Assembly: GCA_015075165.1 (NCBI GenBank)
Contig: JABTUY010000002.1
Location: forward strand, 434,001 to 498,000
Direction: 5' to 3'
From: Ideonella sp.
Lineage (GTDB): Bacteria > Pseudomonadota > Gammaproteobacteria > Burkholderiales > Burkholderiaceae_C
Length of the DNA: 64,000 nucleotides
In this document: positions 38,301-46,716 of the stretch, one piece after another
Layout: every line of letters starts with the position of its first letter
Position numbering within the stretch: the first letter of the stretch is position 1
Notes under the pieces: generated by a model
Seen by the model: only the letters and a program-made list of their open reading frames with translations
Database searches by the model: none
Told to the model about the DNA's origin: nothing
Position numbers and translations under genes: made by a program

Positions 38301-39115
38301 GAAGCATCGCCGCGTATGCCGCGCCGGCGTTGCCGGCGGCGGTGGTGGTCGGCTTCTTCGTCTGGTTCGCGAACTGGATTCCGCAGACGCGCTGGCAGGC
38401 GCCGCAGAAGCTGGCGATCAGCGAAGCGATGACGCCCGCCGAACTCGGCGCGCTCGGCGCGACGCTGGTGCGCCAGCGCGGCTGCCTGACGTGCCACACG
38501 ATCGAGCCCGGCGCCGGGGTCAAGGGCGGCGGCCGCGGGCCGAACCTGGCCGATGTCGCGTCGCGTCGCGCGCGCGGGGCCGAGGGCGCTCCGGGCAACC
38601 TCGTCGAATACCTGGTGCAGTCGCTGTACGAGCCGGGCGCCTATCTCGTCGAGGGCTTCGCCAACATCATGCCGCCTTCGACCGCGGCGCCGGCCAAGCT
38701 CGGCTACGAGGAGGTCGTCGCGGTGGTGAACTATCTTCAGTCGCTCGGCGGCAGGTCGTCGGTGAAGATCGGCGACATCGCGCGGCCGTCGGGCGCGGCG
38801 GCAGCTCCCGCGCCGGTCACCGCGGCGGCGAGCGACCCGAAGGCGCTGTTCGATTCGCTCGGCTGCGCCGGCTGCCACAGCCTCGAGGCAGGCAAGAACG
38901 TGCTCGGCCCGAGCCTGGATGCAGCCGCGCTCGCCAAGGCCGCCGCGGCGCGCAAAATGAGCCTCGAGGCGTTGGTGCTCGAGGCGATCGTCGACCCGAA
39001 AGCCTACGAGGCGAAGGAGTTCCCCGCCGGCGTGATGCCGCAGGACTACGGCGCCAAGCTCACCGGCGCGCAGCTGCGCTCGCTGGTCGAGTACCTCGCC
39101 GGGAGGAAGTCGTGA
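38297..39115 (+). CDS. membrane-anchored dihaem cytochrome c
   Basis: The 272-aa protein has an uncleaved N-terminal helix (about residues 8-28) followed by two class I cytochrome c domains. The haem sites are CLTCH (about residue 64) and CAGCH (about 193). The distal Met candidates are in NIMPPS and VMPQDYG. It is periplasmic and co-translated with the CydA-like gene before it and the cytochrome after it (overlaps of 4 bases on both sides). It is a likely electron carrier for the molybdoenzyme. Confidence 0.88.
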   Translation: MRSIAAYAAPALPAAVVVGFFVWFANWIPQTRWQAPQKLAISEAMTPAELGALGATLVRQRGCLTCHTIEPGAGVKGGGRGPNLADVASRRARGAEGAPGNLVEYLVQSLYEPGAYLVEGFANIMPPSTAAPAKLGYEEVVAVVNYLQSLGGRSSVKIGDIARPSGAAAAPAPVTAAASDPKALFDSLGCAGCHSLEAGKNVLGPSLDAAALAKAAAARKMSLEALVLEAIVDPKAYEAKEFPAGVMPQDYGAKLTGAQLRSLVEYLAGRKS

Positions 39116-39906
39116 CGCCGCTGCACGAGCTGAAGCGGCTGCGCGCGGCCTGGCGCGCCAACGTGCCGCTGCCGATGAACGTGGTGCTGGTCGTGGCGGC
39201 GATCTACCTCCTGCTGAAACTCGTGCGGCCGGTGATTCCGGGTAGCGTGATCCTGCTGTACATGGGCTTCGCCGTCGCCGGCGCGCTGATCCACGTCACG
39301 CTCGACGATGCGCGAATCCGGCGCTTCGTCGCCTTCTTCGTCGACGTGCCCGCGCAAGAGCCGCGGCCGATCCGCGCGCAGCGCTGGGCGCTGCTGGCGG
39401 TGATTCCGTTGGTGCTCGGCTGGTGGGTCTACGACGCGCTGCGGCCGACCTACGCGCCGCCGGTGGAGATCTTCCAGCGCCACCCGACCGTCGGCGAGGA
39501 GGTGCTCAAGCGAATCACGATCCCGGCGTGGGCCGCCGATCCGAAGGCGTGGCGCGCCGAGGACATCGCCGCCGGCAAGCGCCTGTACGAGGCCAACTGC
39601 GCGGTGTGCCACGGCGACAAGCTCGACGGCCAGGGCCCCGCGGCCGAGGCGTTCCGCTACCCGATCCGCCCGGCCAACTTCACCGACGCCGGCACGATCG
39701 GGCAGCTGACGCTGCAGTACGTGTACTGGCGGCTGACGATCGGCGGGCTGCAGAACCAGTTCAACAGCGCGATGCCGAAGTGGGCCGCCGGCGACGAGCA
39801 GCCCGACGCCTCGACGCTGCACTCGAACGACTTCACGCCCGAGGAGGCCTGGCGCGTGATCCTCTACATCTACCGCGGCAGCGGCTTCGAGCCGCGCCGG
39901 GAATAG
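39112..39906 (+). CDS. membrane-anchored monohaem cytochrome c
   Basis: The start is a GTG at 39112 with GGAGG 5 bases upstream; it overlaps the previous stop. The 264-aa protein has three hydrophobic segments (about residues 20-39, 41-60 and 90-106). It then has a periplasmic cytochrome c domain with one haem site, CAVCHGDKLDGQG. A Met candidate lies in SAMPKW. A membrane platform of this kind could hold the catalytic subunits at the outer face of the inner membrane. Confidence 0.85.
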   Translation: MTPLHELKRLRAAWRANVPLPMNVVLVVAAIYLLLKLVRPVIPGSVILLYMGFAVAGALIHVTLDDARIRRFVAFFVDVPAQEPRPIRAQRWALLAVIPLVLGWWVYDALRPTYAPPVEIFQRHPTVGEEVLKRITIPAWAADPKAWRAEDIAAGKRLYEANCAVCHGDKLDGQGPAAEAFRYPIRPANFTDAGTIGQLTLQYVYWRLTIGGLQNQFNSAMPKWAAGDEQPDASTLHSNDFTPEEAWRVILYIYRGSGFEPRRE

Positions 39907-39911
39907 CGCCG

Positions 39912-42900
39912 ATGGCCAAGCTCTCGCGCAGGCAGTTCCTCGGGCGCAGCGCGGCCGCCGGCGGGCTGTTCGGCGCGCTGACGGCGAGCGAGCGCGCCTT
40001 CGCGGCGCGCACGCTGGTCGCCGCGCCGGGGATCGACAACCCGCTCGAACACTACCCCGAGCGCGACTGGGAGGAGGTCTACCGCAACCAGTACGCGTAC
40101 GACAAGACGTTCACCTACATCTGTGCGCCCAACGACACCCACATGTGCCGCGTGCGCGCCTTCGTTCGCAACGGCGTGGTGACGCGCGTCGAGCAGAACT
40201 ACGACCACCAGCGCTACAAGGACCTCTACGGCAACCAGGCCACCTCGGCATGGAACCCGCGCATGTGCCTGAAGGGCTTCACGATGCACCGGCGCGTCTA
40301 CGGGCCGTACCGCGCCAAGGGGCCGATGATCCGCAGCGGCTGGAAGCAGTGGGCCGACGCCGGGTTCCCGTCGCTGTCGGACGACCCGAAGCTGAGGACC
40401 CAGTACCGCTTCGATGCGCGCGGCAGCGACACCTTCGCGCGCGTATCGTGGGACGAGGCGACGACCTATGTCGCCAAGGCGCTGATCGCGATCGCGCGCA
40501 CCTACAGCGGCGACGAAGGCCGCCGGCGCCTGGTGAAGAACGACGGCTACGCGGCCGAGATGCTCGAGCACTGGGAAGGCGCCGGCACGCGCACGATGAA
40601 GCTCGGGAGTTCATTGCCGCTGCACGGCGTGATCGGCAAGTTCGGCATCTTCCGCATGGCCAACCTGCTCGGGCTGCTCGACGCCCACGTGCGCAAGGTC
40701 GGCCCCGACAAGGCCAAGGGCGCGCGCGAGTGGTCGGAGTACACCTGGCGCGGCGACCAGGCGCCGGGGCAGCCGTTCGTCCACGGGCTGCAGACCTCGG
40801 ACATCGACTTGAACGACCTGCGTTTCAGCAAGTTCACCGTGCAGGTCGGCAAGAACCTGATCGAGAACAAGATGCCCGAGGCGCACTGGCTGAACGAGAT
40901 CATGGAGCGCGCCGGGCGCATCGCGGTGATCGCGCCCGAATACAACCCGTCGGCGAGCAAGGCCGATTACTGGATCTCGGTGCGCCCGGGGCTGTCCGAC
41001 ACCGCGATCTTCCTCTACGTCGCGCGAACGATGATCGAGAAGGGCTGGTTCGACGACGCCTACGTCAAGCAGTTCACCGACTTCCCGCTGCTGGTGCGCA
41101 CCGACACGTTGAAGCGCCTGCGGCCGCAGGACGTCATCGCCGGCTACCGCAACAAGGACATCTCGAACGGCCCCGGCTTCAAGGTCCACGGCCTGACCGC
41201 GGCGCAGCGCGAGCGCATCGGCGACTTCGTCGTCTACGACCGCAAGTCCGGCGGCGTCAAGCCGATCAGCCGCGACGACGTCGGCAAGCACCTCGCCGCG
41301 CGGGGCATCGAGCCGCAGCTCGACTGGAAAGGCCGCGTGCGCCTCACCGACGGCAAGCAGGTCGAGGCGATGACGGTCTGGGAGATGTACCGCGTGCACC
41401 TGCGCGACTACGACCTCGATACCGTGAGCGACATCAGCGGCGCGTCGAAGGAGCTGCTCGACCGCCTGGCCAAGGACTTCGGCCGCCGCTTCTGGGACGC
41501 CGACTACAAGGGCAAGCCGCGCGAGGCGTACCCGATCGCCATCCACTACGGCGAAGGCATCAACCACTACTTCCACGCCACGCTGCACAACCGCGCGGTG
41601 TGCCTGCCGCTGATGCTCGCGGGCAGCATCGGCATTCCCGGTTCGGGCGCGCACACCTGGGCCGGCAACTACAAGGGCGCGTTGTTCCAGGGCTCGCTGT
41701 GGTCGGGGCCCGGCGTCGGCGGCGCCTACGTGAAGGAGGACCCGTTCAAGCCGGTGCTCGACCCGAAGGCCAAGATCGGCGCGGCCAACGTGCGCGAGCT
41801 GCTGCACGGCGAGGAGATGAGCTACTGGGGCTTCGGCGAGCGGCCGTTCATCGTCGACACGCCGGCGGGCCGAAAGAACTTCACCGGCAAGACGCACATG
41901 CCGAGCCCGACCAAGCTCATGTGGTACAACAACGCGAACCTGTTGAACCAGGCGAAGTGGATCTACCACCTCCTGGTCAACGTCAATCCGAAGATCGACC
42001 TGATCGTCGATCAGCAGGTGGAGTGGACCGGCTCGGCCGAGTATGCCGACGTCGTCCTGCCTGCCAACACCTGGCTCGAGTTCCAGACCCGCGAGTGCGG
42101 CGGCTCGTGCTCGAACCCGTTCCTGCAGATCTGGGGCGGCGACGGCATCAAGCCGCTGTACGACTCGAAGGACGACGCGATGATCTTCGCGCTCGTCGCC
42201 GACAAGCTCGCCAAGCTCACCGGCGAGCCGCGCTTCCGCGACTACTGGAAGTTCATGCTCGACGGCAAGCCCGAGGTCTACATGCAGCGGGTGTTCGACG
42301 CCTCGTGCACGACGCAGGGCTACCGGGTCGACGACATCGTCGCCGGCAAGTACGGCGAGCCGGGCGCGGCGCTGATGCTGTTCCGCACCTACCCGCGCGT
42401 GGCGTTCTACGAGCAGATCCACGACAGCGTGCCGTTCTACACCGACACCGGCCGGCTCAACGCCTACACCGACATCCCCGAGGCGATCGAGTACGGCGAG
42501 AACCTGGTGGTGCACCGTGAGGCGCCCGAGGCGACGCCGTATCTGCCGGGCGTGATCGTCTCGTCGAGCCCGTACGTGCGGCCCAACAACTACGGCGTCA
42601 CGCCGCAGTTGCTGCAAGCGAAGGTGCTCGACGCCGACCTGCGCGCGGTGGCCAACAACAAGCTGGCGTGGAAGGACGTGAAGAAGACCAAGAACCCGCT
42701 GTGGGAGCAAGGCTACCGCTTCTACTGCATGACGCCGAAGAGCCGCCACACGACGCACTCGTCGTGGGCGACGGTCGACTGGAACTGGATCTGGAGCACC
42801 AACTTCGGCGACCCGTACCGGATGGACGAGCGCCAGCCGGGGGTCAGCGACTGGCAGGTGCACATGAACCCGCTGGCGGCCAAGGATCTCGGCATCGACG

Positions 42901-43451
42901 ACGGCGACTACATCTACGTCGACGCCAATCCGGTCGACCGCCCGTACGCCGGCTGGAAGGAAGCCGACCCGCGCTACAAGGCGTTCCGGCTGCTGACGCG
43001 AGTGAAGTACAACCCGGCATACCCGTACCACGTGGTGATGACCAAGCACAGCGCGTGGATCGCCAGCGAGCGCACGGTCAAGGCGCACGAGACGCGGCCC
43101 GACAAGCGCGCGCTCGCCGAAGACACCGGCTACCAGTCGAACTTCCGCTACGGCTCGCACCAGAGCGTGACGCGCGGCTGGGCGCCGCCGATGCACCAGA
43201 CCGACAGCCTGTTCCACAAGAAGGTCGGCTCGATGGGCTTCGTGTTCGGCTTCGACGTCGACAACCACGCCGTCAACACGGTGCCGAAAGAGACGCTGGT
43301 GCGGATCCAGAAGGCCGAACCCGGCGGGCTCGGCGGCAAGGGCGTGTGGGAGCCGGCCGCGAGCGGCTACTCGCCGGCGCGCGAGAGCGCGTTCGCCGCG
43401 CGCTACCTGAAGGGCGAGGTGGTCAAGGTGAAGGCGAAGGACAAGGGCTGA
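39912..43451 (+). CDS. molybdopterin catalytic subunit, nitrite oxidoreductase/nitrate reductase-like
   Basis: This 1179-aa type II DMSO reductase family protein has a Tat signal (SRRQFLGRSAAAGG), so it is periplasmic. The Fe-S site near the N-terminus reads Cys71, Asp75, Cys79 and Cys119 (CAPNDTHMC, WNPRMC). The likely Mo ligand is Asp282 in YTWRGDQAPGQPFVHG. These segments, and QVGKNLIENKMPEAHW, are what I recall of NxrA of Nitrospira and anammox bacteria rather than of NarG, PcrA or EbdA. Direction and substrate (nitrite oxidation, nitrate reduction or another oxyanion) cannot be decided from sequence. The whole cluster of redox partners follows it. Confidence 0.8.
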   Translation: MAKLSRRQFLGRSAAAGGLFGALTASERAFAARTLVAAPGIDNPLEHYPERDWEEVYRNQYAYDKTFTYICAPNDTHMCRVRAFVRNGVVTRVEQNYDHQRYKDLYGNQATSAWNPRMCLKGFTMHRRVYGPYRAKGPMIRSGWKQWADAGFPSLSDDPKLRTQYRFDARGSDTFARVSWDEATTYVAKALIAIARTYSGDEGRRRLVKNDGYAAEMLEHWEGAGTRTMKLGSSLPLHGVIGKFGIFRMANLLGLLDAHVRKVGPDKAKGAREWSEYTWRGDQAPGQPFVHGLQTSDIDLNDLRFSKFTVQVGKNLIENKMPEAHWLNEIMERAGRIAVIAPEYNPSASKADYWISVRPGLSDTAIFLYVARTMIEKGWFDDAYVKQFTDFPLLVRTDTLKRLRPQDVIAGYRNKDISNGPGFKVHGLTAAQRERIGDFVVYDRKSGGVKPISRDDVGKHLAARGIEPQLDWKGRVRLTDGKQVEAMTVWEMYRVHLRDYDLDTVSDISGASKELLDRLAKDFGRRFWDADYKGKPREAYPIAIHYGEGINHYFHATLHNRAVCLPLMLAGSIGIPGSGAHTWAGNYKGALFQGSLWSGPGVGGAYVKEDPFKPVLDPKAKIGAANVRELLHGEEMSYWGFGERPFIVDTPAGRKNFTGKTHMPSPTKLMWYNNANLLNQAKWIYHLLVNVNPKIDLIVDQQVEWTGSAEYADVVLPANTWLEFQTRECGGSCSNPFLQIWGGDGIKPLYDSKDDAMIFALVADKLAKLTGEPRFRDYWKFMLDGKPEVYMQRVFDASCTTQGYRVDDIVAGKYGEPGAALMLFRTYPRVAFYEQIHDSVPFYTDTGRLNAYTDIPEAIEYGENLVVHREAPEATPYLPGVIVSSSPYVRPNNYGVTPQLLQAKVLDADLRAVANNKLAWKDVKKTKNPLWEQGYRFYCMTPKSRHTTHSSWATVDWNWIWSTNFGDPYRMDERQPGVSDWQVHMNPLAAKDLGIDDGDYIYVDANPVDRPYAGWKEADPRYKAFRLLTRVKYNPAYPYHVVMTKHSAWIASERTVKAHETRPDKRALAEDTGYQSNFRYGSHQSVTRGWAPPMHQTDSLFHKKVGSMGFVFGFDVDNHAVNTVPKETLVRIQKAEPGGLGGKGVWEPAASGYSPARESAFAARYLKGEVVKVKAKDKG

Positions 43452-43703
43452 ATGAAACCGGTCGCGCACGACGATCCGATGGAACTGGTCGGCATGAGCC
43501 TGCCGGCGGCCGATCCGCAGGCGATGGCGCGCTGCCTGATCGAGGAGTACCTGCTGCTCGGCTGGGACGAGCAGCGCATCGCGCAGCTGTTCGCGCGCCC
43601 GGCGTTCCGCGCCACGCACGCACTGCAGTGCACGCTCGGCGAGGAGCGCGTCCGCGCGCTGATCGGCGAGGTCTTCGGCCAATGGGTGGCGAAAGATGCC
43701 TAA
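43452..43703 (+). CDS. 83-aa protein of unknown function between the alpha and beta subunits
   Basis: The ATG directly abuts the alpha-subunit stop (TGA-ATG), and the gene's stop overlaps the beta-subunit start by 8 bases, so it is translated as part of the complex operon. The protein is probably all helical, has no signal peptide and only two cysteines. EEYLLLGWDEQRIAQLFARPAF is the most distinctive region. I recognise no family. It may be an assembly factor or a small accessory subunit. Confidence 0.7.
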   Translation: MKPVAHDDPMELVGMSLPAADPQAMARCLIEEYLLLGWDEQRIAQLFARPAFRATHALQCTLGEERVRALIGEVFGQWVAKDA

Positions 43704-44970
43704 GGTCTACAACTGGCAGCTCGGCCGGGCGATGGAGTACCCGTACCGCGAGGCGCACCCGCGCGAGCAGTTCGTCTTCGTCTTCAACATCAACCGCTGC
43801 ATCGCCTGCCAGACCTGCACGATGGCGTGCAAGTCGACCTGGACCTTCTCGAAGGGCCAGGAGTACATGTGGTGGAACAACGTCGAGACCAAGCCCTACG
43901 GCGGCTACCCGCAGTTCTGGGACGTGAAGCTGCTGGAGATGCTCGACGGCGCGCACGGCAAGGCGGGGCGCGAGGCGGCGTGGGATGCGTCGAAAGAGGA
44001 CGCCAAGACGCGGCCCTACGGCGTCTACGACGGCATGACGGTGTTCGAGGCGGCGCGCACCGCCGACCGCCGCGACGCGGTCGCGCTCGGCTACGAGCCG
44101 AGCGATCTCGAATGGCGCTTCCCGAACATCTACGAGGACACCGCCACCGGCTCGAAGGACCGGCGCGAGTCGTACAACCTCGAAGCGGCGGCGCTGCCTG
44201 AACACCAGACCTGGTTCTTCTACCTGCAGCGGCTGTGCAACCACTGCACCTACCCGGCGTGCCTGGCGGCGTGCCCGCGGCGCGCGATCTACAAGCGCGG
44301 CGACGACGGCATCGTGCTGATCGACCAGAAGCGCTGCCGCGGCTACCGCAAGTGCGTCGCCGCGTGCCCGTATAAGAAGCCGATGTTCCGCGCCACCACG
44401 CGCGTGTCGGAAAAGTGCATCGCCTGCTACCCGCGAATCGAGGGCAAGGACGCGCTGACGCGCGGCGAGCCGATGGAAACGCGCTGCATGGCGGCGTGCG
44501 TCGGCCGCATCCGCATGCAGGGGCTGGTGGCGATCGGCGCCGACGGTGCGTGGGCCGAGCAGCGCGACAACCCGCTGTACTTTCTGGTCAAGGTCGAGAA
44601 AGTGGCGCTGCCGCTGTATCCGCAGTTCGGCACCGAACCCAACGGCTACTACATCCCGCCGCGCTGGGTGCCGCGGCCGTACCTGCGGCAGATGTTCGGC
44701 CCCGGGGTCGACGAGGCGATCGAGCGCTACACGCGGCCGTCGCGCGAGCTGCTCGCGGTGCTGCAACTCTTTCGCTGCAGCCAGACGATCATCCACCGCT
44801 ACCAGATCGTGCACGGGCCGAAGGTGTTCGAGGGCACGGTCGGCGGCCGCAAGTGGGAGATGTTCAACGACACCGTGATCGGCTTCGGCAAGAACGGCAA
44901 GGAAGTCGCGCGCACGACGGTCGAAGAGCCGAAGTTCGTGCGCGCCGACAAGCACTACAACTCCATATGA
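43696..44970 (+). CDS. four-cluster Fe-S subunit, NxrB/NarH-like
   Basis: This 424-aa electron-transfer subunit has four cysteine groups: CIACQTCTMAC (Cys35 onward), CNHCTYPACLAAC, CRGYRKCVAAC with YKK, and CIACYPRIEG with CMAAC. The openings PKVYNWQLGRAMEYPY and GQEYMWWNNVETKPYGG and the end ADKHYNSI are strongly like NxrB of Nitrospira as I recall it. It has no own signal and would be exported bound to the Tat-tagged alpha subunit. Electrons should run from the Mo site to the haem-b gamma subunit. Confidence 0.87.
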   Translation: MPKVYNWQLGRAMEYPYREAHPREQFVFVFNINRCIACQTCTMACKSTWTFSKGQEYMWWNNVETKPYGGYPQFWDVKLLEMLDGAHGKAGREAAWDASKEDAKTRPYGVYDGMTVFEAARTADRRDAVALGYEPSDLEWRFPNIYEDTATGSKDRRESYNLEAAALPEHQTWFFYLQRLCNHCTYPACLAACPRRAIYKRGDDGIVLIDQKRCRGYRKCVAACPYKKPMFRATTRVSEKCIACYPRIEGKDALTRGEPMETRCMAACVGRIRMQGLVAIGADGAWAEQRDNPLYFLVKVEKVALPLYPQFGTEPNGYYIPPRWVPRPYLRQMFGPGVDEAIERYTRPSRELLAVLQLFRCSQTIIHRYQIVHGPKVFEGTVGGRKWEMFNDTVIGFGKNGKEVARTTVEEPKFVRADKHYNSI

Positions 44971-45713
44971 AACCGCCGCCCGTCCTCGCCAGCTCGCGCG
45001 TCTACGGCGCGCTGGCGCTCGTCTTCGCCGACCCCGACCGCGCGGCGTTGCCGGCGCTACGCCGCTGCGCGGGCGCGCTCGAGGCCGCCCCCGGCGACGC
45101 GGCGCGCACGCTCGCCGCGCTGCTCGGCCGGCTGCGGCTCGAGCGTTGGCGCACGGCGCACGTGACGTGCTTCGGCTACGCGATCTCGAAGGAATGCCCG
45201 CCGTACGAGACCGAGTACGACCAGGCGAACCTGTTCCAGAAGACGCACACGCTGGCCGACATCGCCGGTTTCTATCGCGCGTTCGGGCTGCAGCTCGCCC
45301 CCGAGCTGCACGAGCGCGCCGACCACCTGAGCGTCGAGCTCGAATTCATGCAGTTCCTGTGCTTGAAGGAAGCGCACGCCGCCGCGCGCGGGGAAGCGCC
45401 CGCCGCGGCGAGTGGCGAGCCGCGTGAGCGGGTCGCGCAGTGCCGCGCGGCGCAGGCGAAGTTCTTCGCCGAGCACCTGGGTGTTTGGGCGAGCGGTTTC
45501 GCGCGGCGGCTGCGCGCGGTCGCCGGCAGCGGGCTGTACGCCGCAGCGGCGTCGGCGCTCGAAGCGTTCCTCGCTGCCGAGGCCGATCGGCTCGGCGTCG
45601 CCGTCGGCACCGGCGGCCGGCTGAACGAAGCTCCGGAGGAGGCCGAGCCGGCGTGCGCGGCGCCGTGCGGCGCGCCCGTGGCACGAATCGAGGTGATGCA
45701 TGCACGCACCTGA
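44967..45713 (+). CDS. TorD-type chaperone of the molybdoenzyme
   Basis: This 248-aa helical protein is of the TorD/DmsD/NarJ family. These cytoplasmic chaperones hold the alpha subunit until the cofactor is inserted and before Tat export. Family features are ECPPYETEYDQANLFQKTHTLADIAGFYRAFG and a conserved HLSVELEFMQFLCLKEAHA. Its start overlaps the beta-subunit stop (ATGA). Such a chaperone immediately after the Fe-S gene is the standard type II layout. Confidence 0.87.
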   Translation: MKPPPVLASSRVYGALALVFADPDRAALPALRRCAGALEAAPGDAARTLAALLGRLRLERWRTAHVTCFGYAISKECPPYETEYDQANLFQKTHTLADIAGFYRAFGLQLAPELHERADHLSVELEFMQFLCLKEAHAAARGEAPAAASGEPRERVAQCRAAQAKFFAEHLGVWASGFARRLRAVAGSGLYAAAASALEAFLAAEADRLGVAVGTGGRLNEAPEEAEPACAAPCGAPVARIEVMHART

Positions 45714-46716
45714 AGTCAGCAGCTCGCGGCGTTCGTGGCTCGCGGGGTCGCTCGCCGCGGTCGGCGGCTGGCTCGCGCTGGCGCCACGGCGCGCGCACGC
45801 CGCCGAGAAGGCGAGCCTGCTCGCGCGGCCGGTCGAGCAGATCCCGGACGACCCCGACGCGCAGGCGTGGCGCGACGCCGACGTGCTCGAGCTGCCGCTG
45901 GCGCCGCAGGCGGTGGTCAAGCCGCGCCGCTACGAGCCGGGGGTGAAAGCGCTCGAAGTGCGCGCGCTGTACAGCGCCGATCGGCTCGGGCTACGCCTGC
46001 AATGGGGCGACGCGCAGCGCCAGGCGATGGAAGGCACGGCGCAGGCGTTTCGCGACGCGGTGGCGATCGAGTTTCCGTACGACCCGGCCAAGGGCATCCC
46101 GTTCTTCGGCATGGGCGAGCGCGAGCGCCCGGTGGTGATCTACCAGTGGAAGGCCGACTGGGCGGCGAGCGCCTCCGACGCCAACGAGAAGTACCCGCGG
46201 ATGGCGGTCGACTGGTACCCCTTCTCGACGCGCGCGGCCAACGAGATCGCCGAGGCCGCCGACTACGGCCAGCCGGGCGGCGACAAGGCGTTCGTTCCGA
46301 GCTGGTGGGCCGGCAACCCGCTGATGGACCCGGCGCTGCACGCCAGGCGCGGCGCCGAGAAGCTCGTCGCCCACGGCTTCGGTACGCTGGAACCGGTGGC
46401 CGCCGACCAGCAGGACGCCGACGCGAAAGCGGCGTGGAAGGACGGCGTGTGGACCACGGTGATCACCATCCCGCGCCAGCAGGAGGCGTTCGCCTTCGAG
46501 CGCGGCAAGACGATCCCGGTCGCGTTCGCCGCCTGGAACGGCGAGAAGCAAGAGCGCGGCGGCGAGAAGTCGGTCTCGACCTGGTACTTCCTCAGCCTCG
46601 AGCAGCCGAGCAGCGTCGCGACCTACCTGGCTCCGGTGGCCGTGGTGGCCGGCGTGTTCGCGGCGCAGCTCGGCGCGTTGCGCCGGCTGCGGCGCGGCGG
46701 TGAACACAAGGGGTGA
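45700..46716 (+). CDS. haem-b gamma subunit (NxrC/DdhC/EbdC-like)
   Basis: The 338-aa product has a Tat-like or Sec-like N-terminus (SSRRSWLAGSLAAVGGWLAL). A beta-sandwich domain of the ethylbenzene dehydrogenase gamma family follows, and a C-terminal membrane anchor at about residues 305-330. Members bind one b haem through Met and Lys; PFFGMGERERP supplies the likely Met. It would carry electrons out of the Fe-S subunit to the cytochromes c. The ATG overlaps the chaperone gene by 14 bases. Confidence 0.82.
   Translation: MHAPEVSSSRRSWLAGSLAAVGGWLALAPRRAHAAEKASLLARPVEQIPDDPDAQAWRDADVLELPLAPQAVVKPRRYEPGVKALEVRALYSADRLGLRLQWGDAQRQAMEGTAQAFRDAVAIEFPYDPAKGIPFFGMGERERPVVIYQWKADWAASASDANEKYPRMAVDWYPFSTRAANEIAEAADYGQPGGDKAFVPSWWAGNPLMDPALHARRGAEKLVAHGFGTLEPVAADQQDADAKAAWKDGVWTTVITIPRQQEAFAFERGKTIPVAFAAWNGEKQERGGEKSVSTWYFLSLEQPSSVATYLAPVAVVAGVFAAQLGALRRLRRGGEHKG

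Noticed and set aside
39912-44970. Phenylacetyl-CoA, ethylbenzene or perchlorate enzyme instead of an NXR-like one
   Set aside because: The Fe-S site with Asp, the YTWRGDQAPG segment and the beta-subunit opening fit my memory of NXR proteins better, and no chlorite dismutase or aromatic genes are alongside. Kept open as alternatives pending phylogeny.
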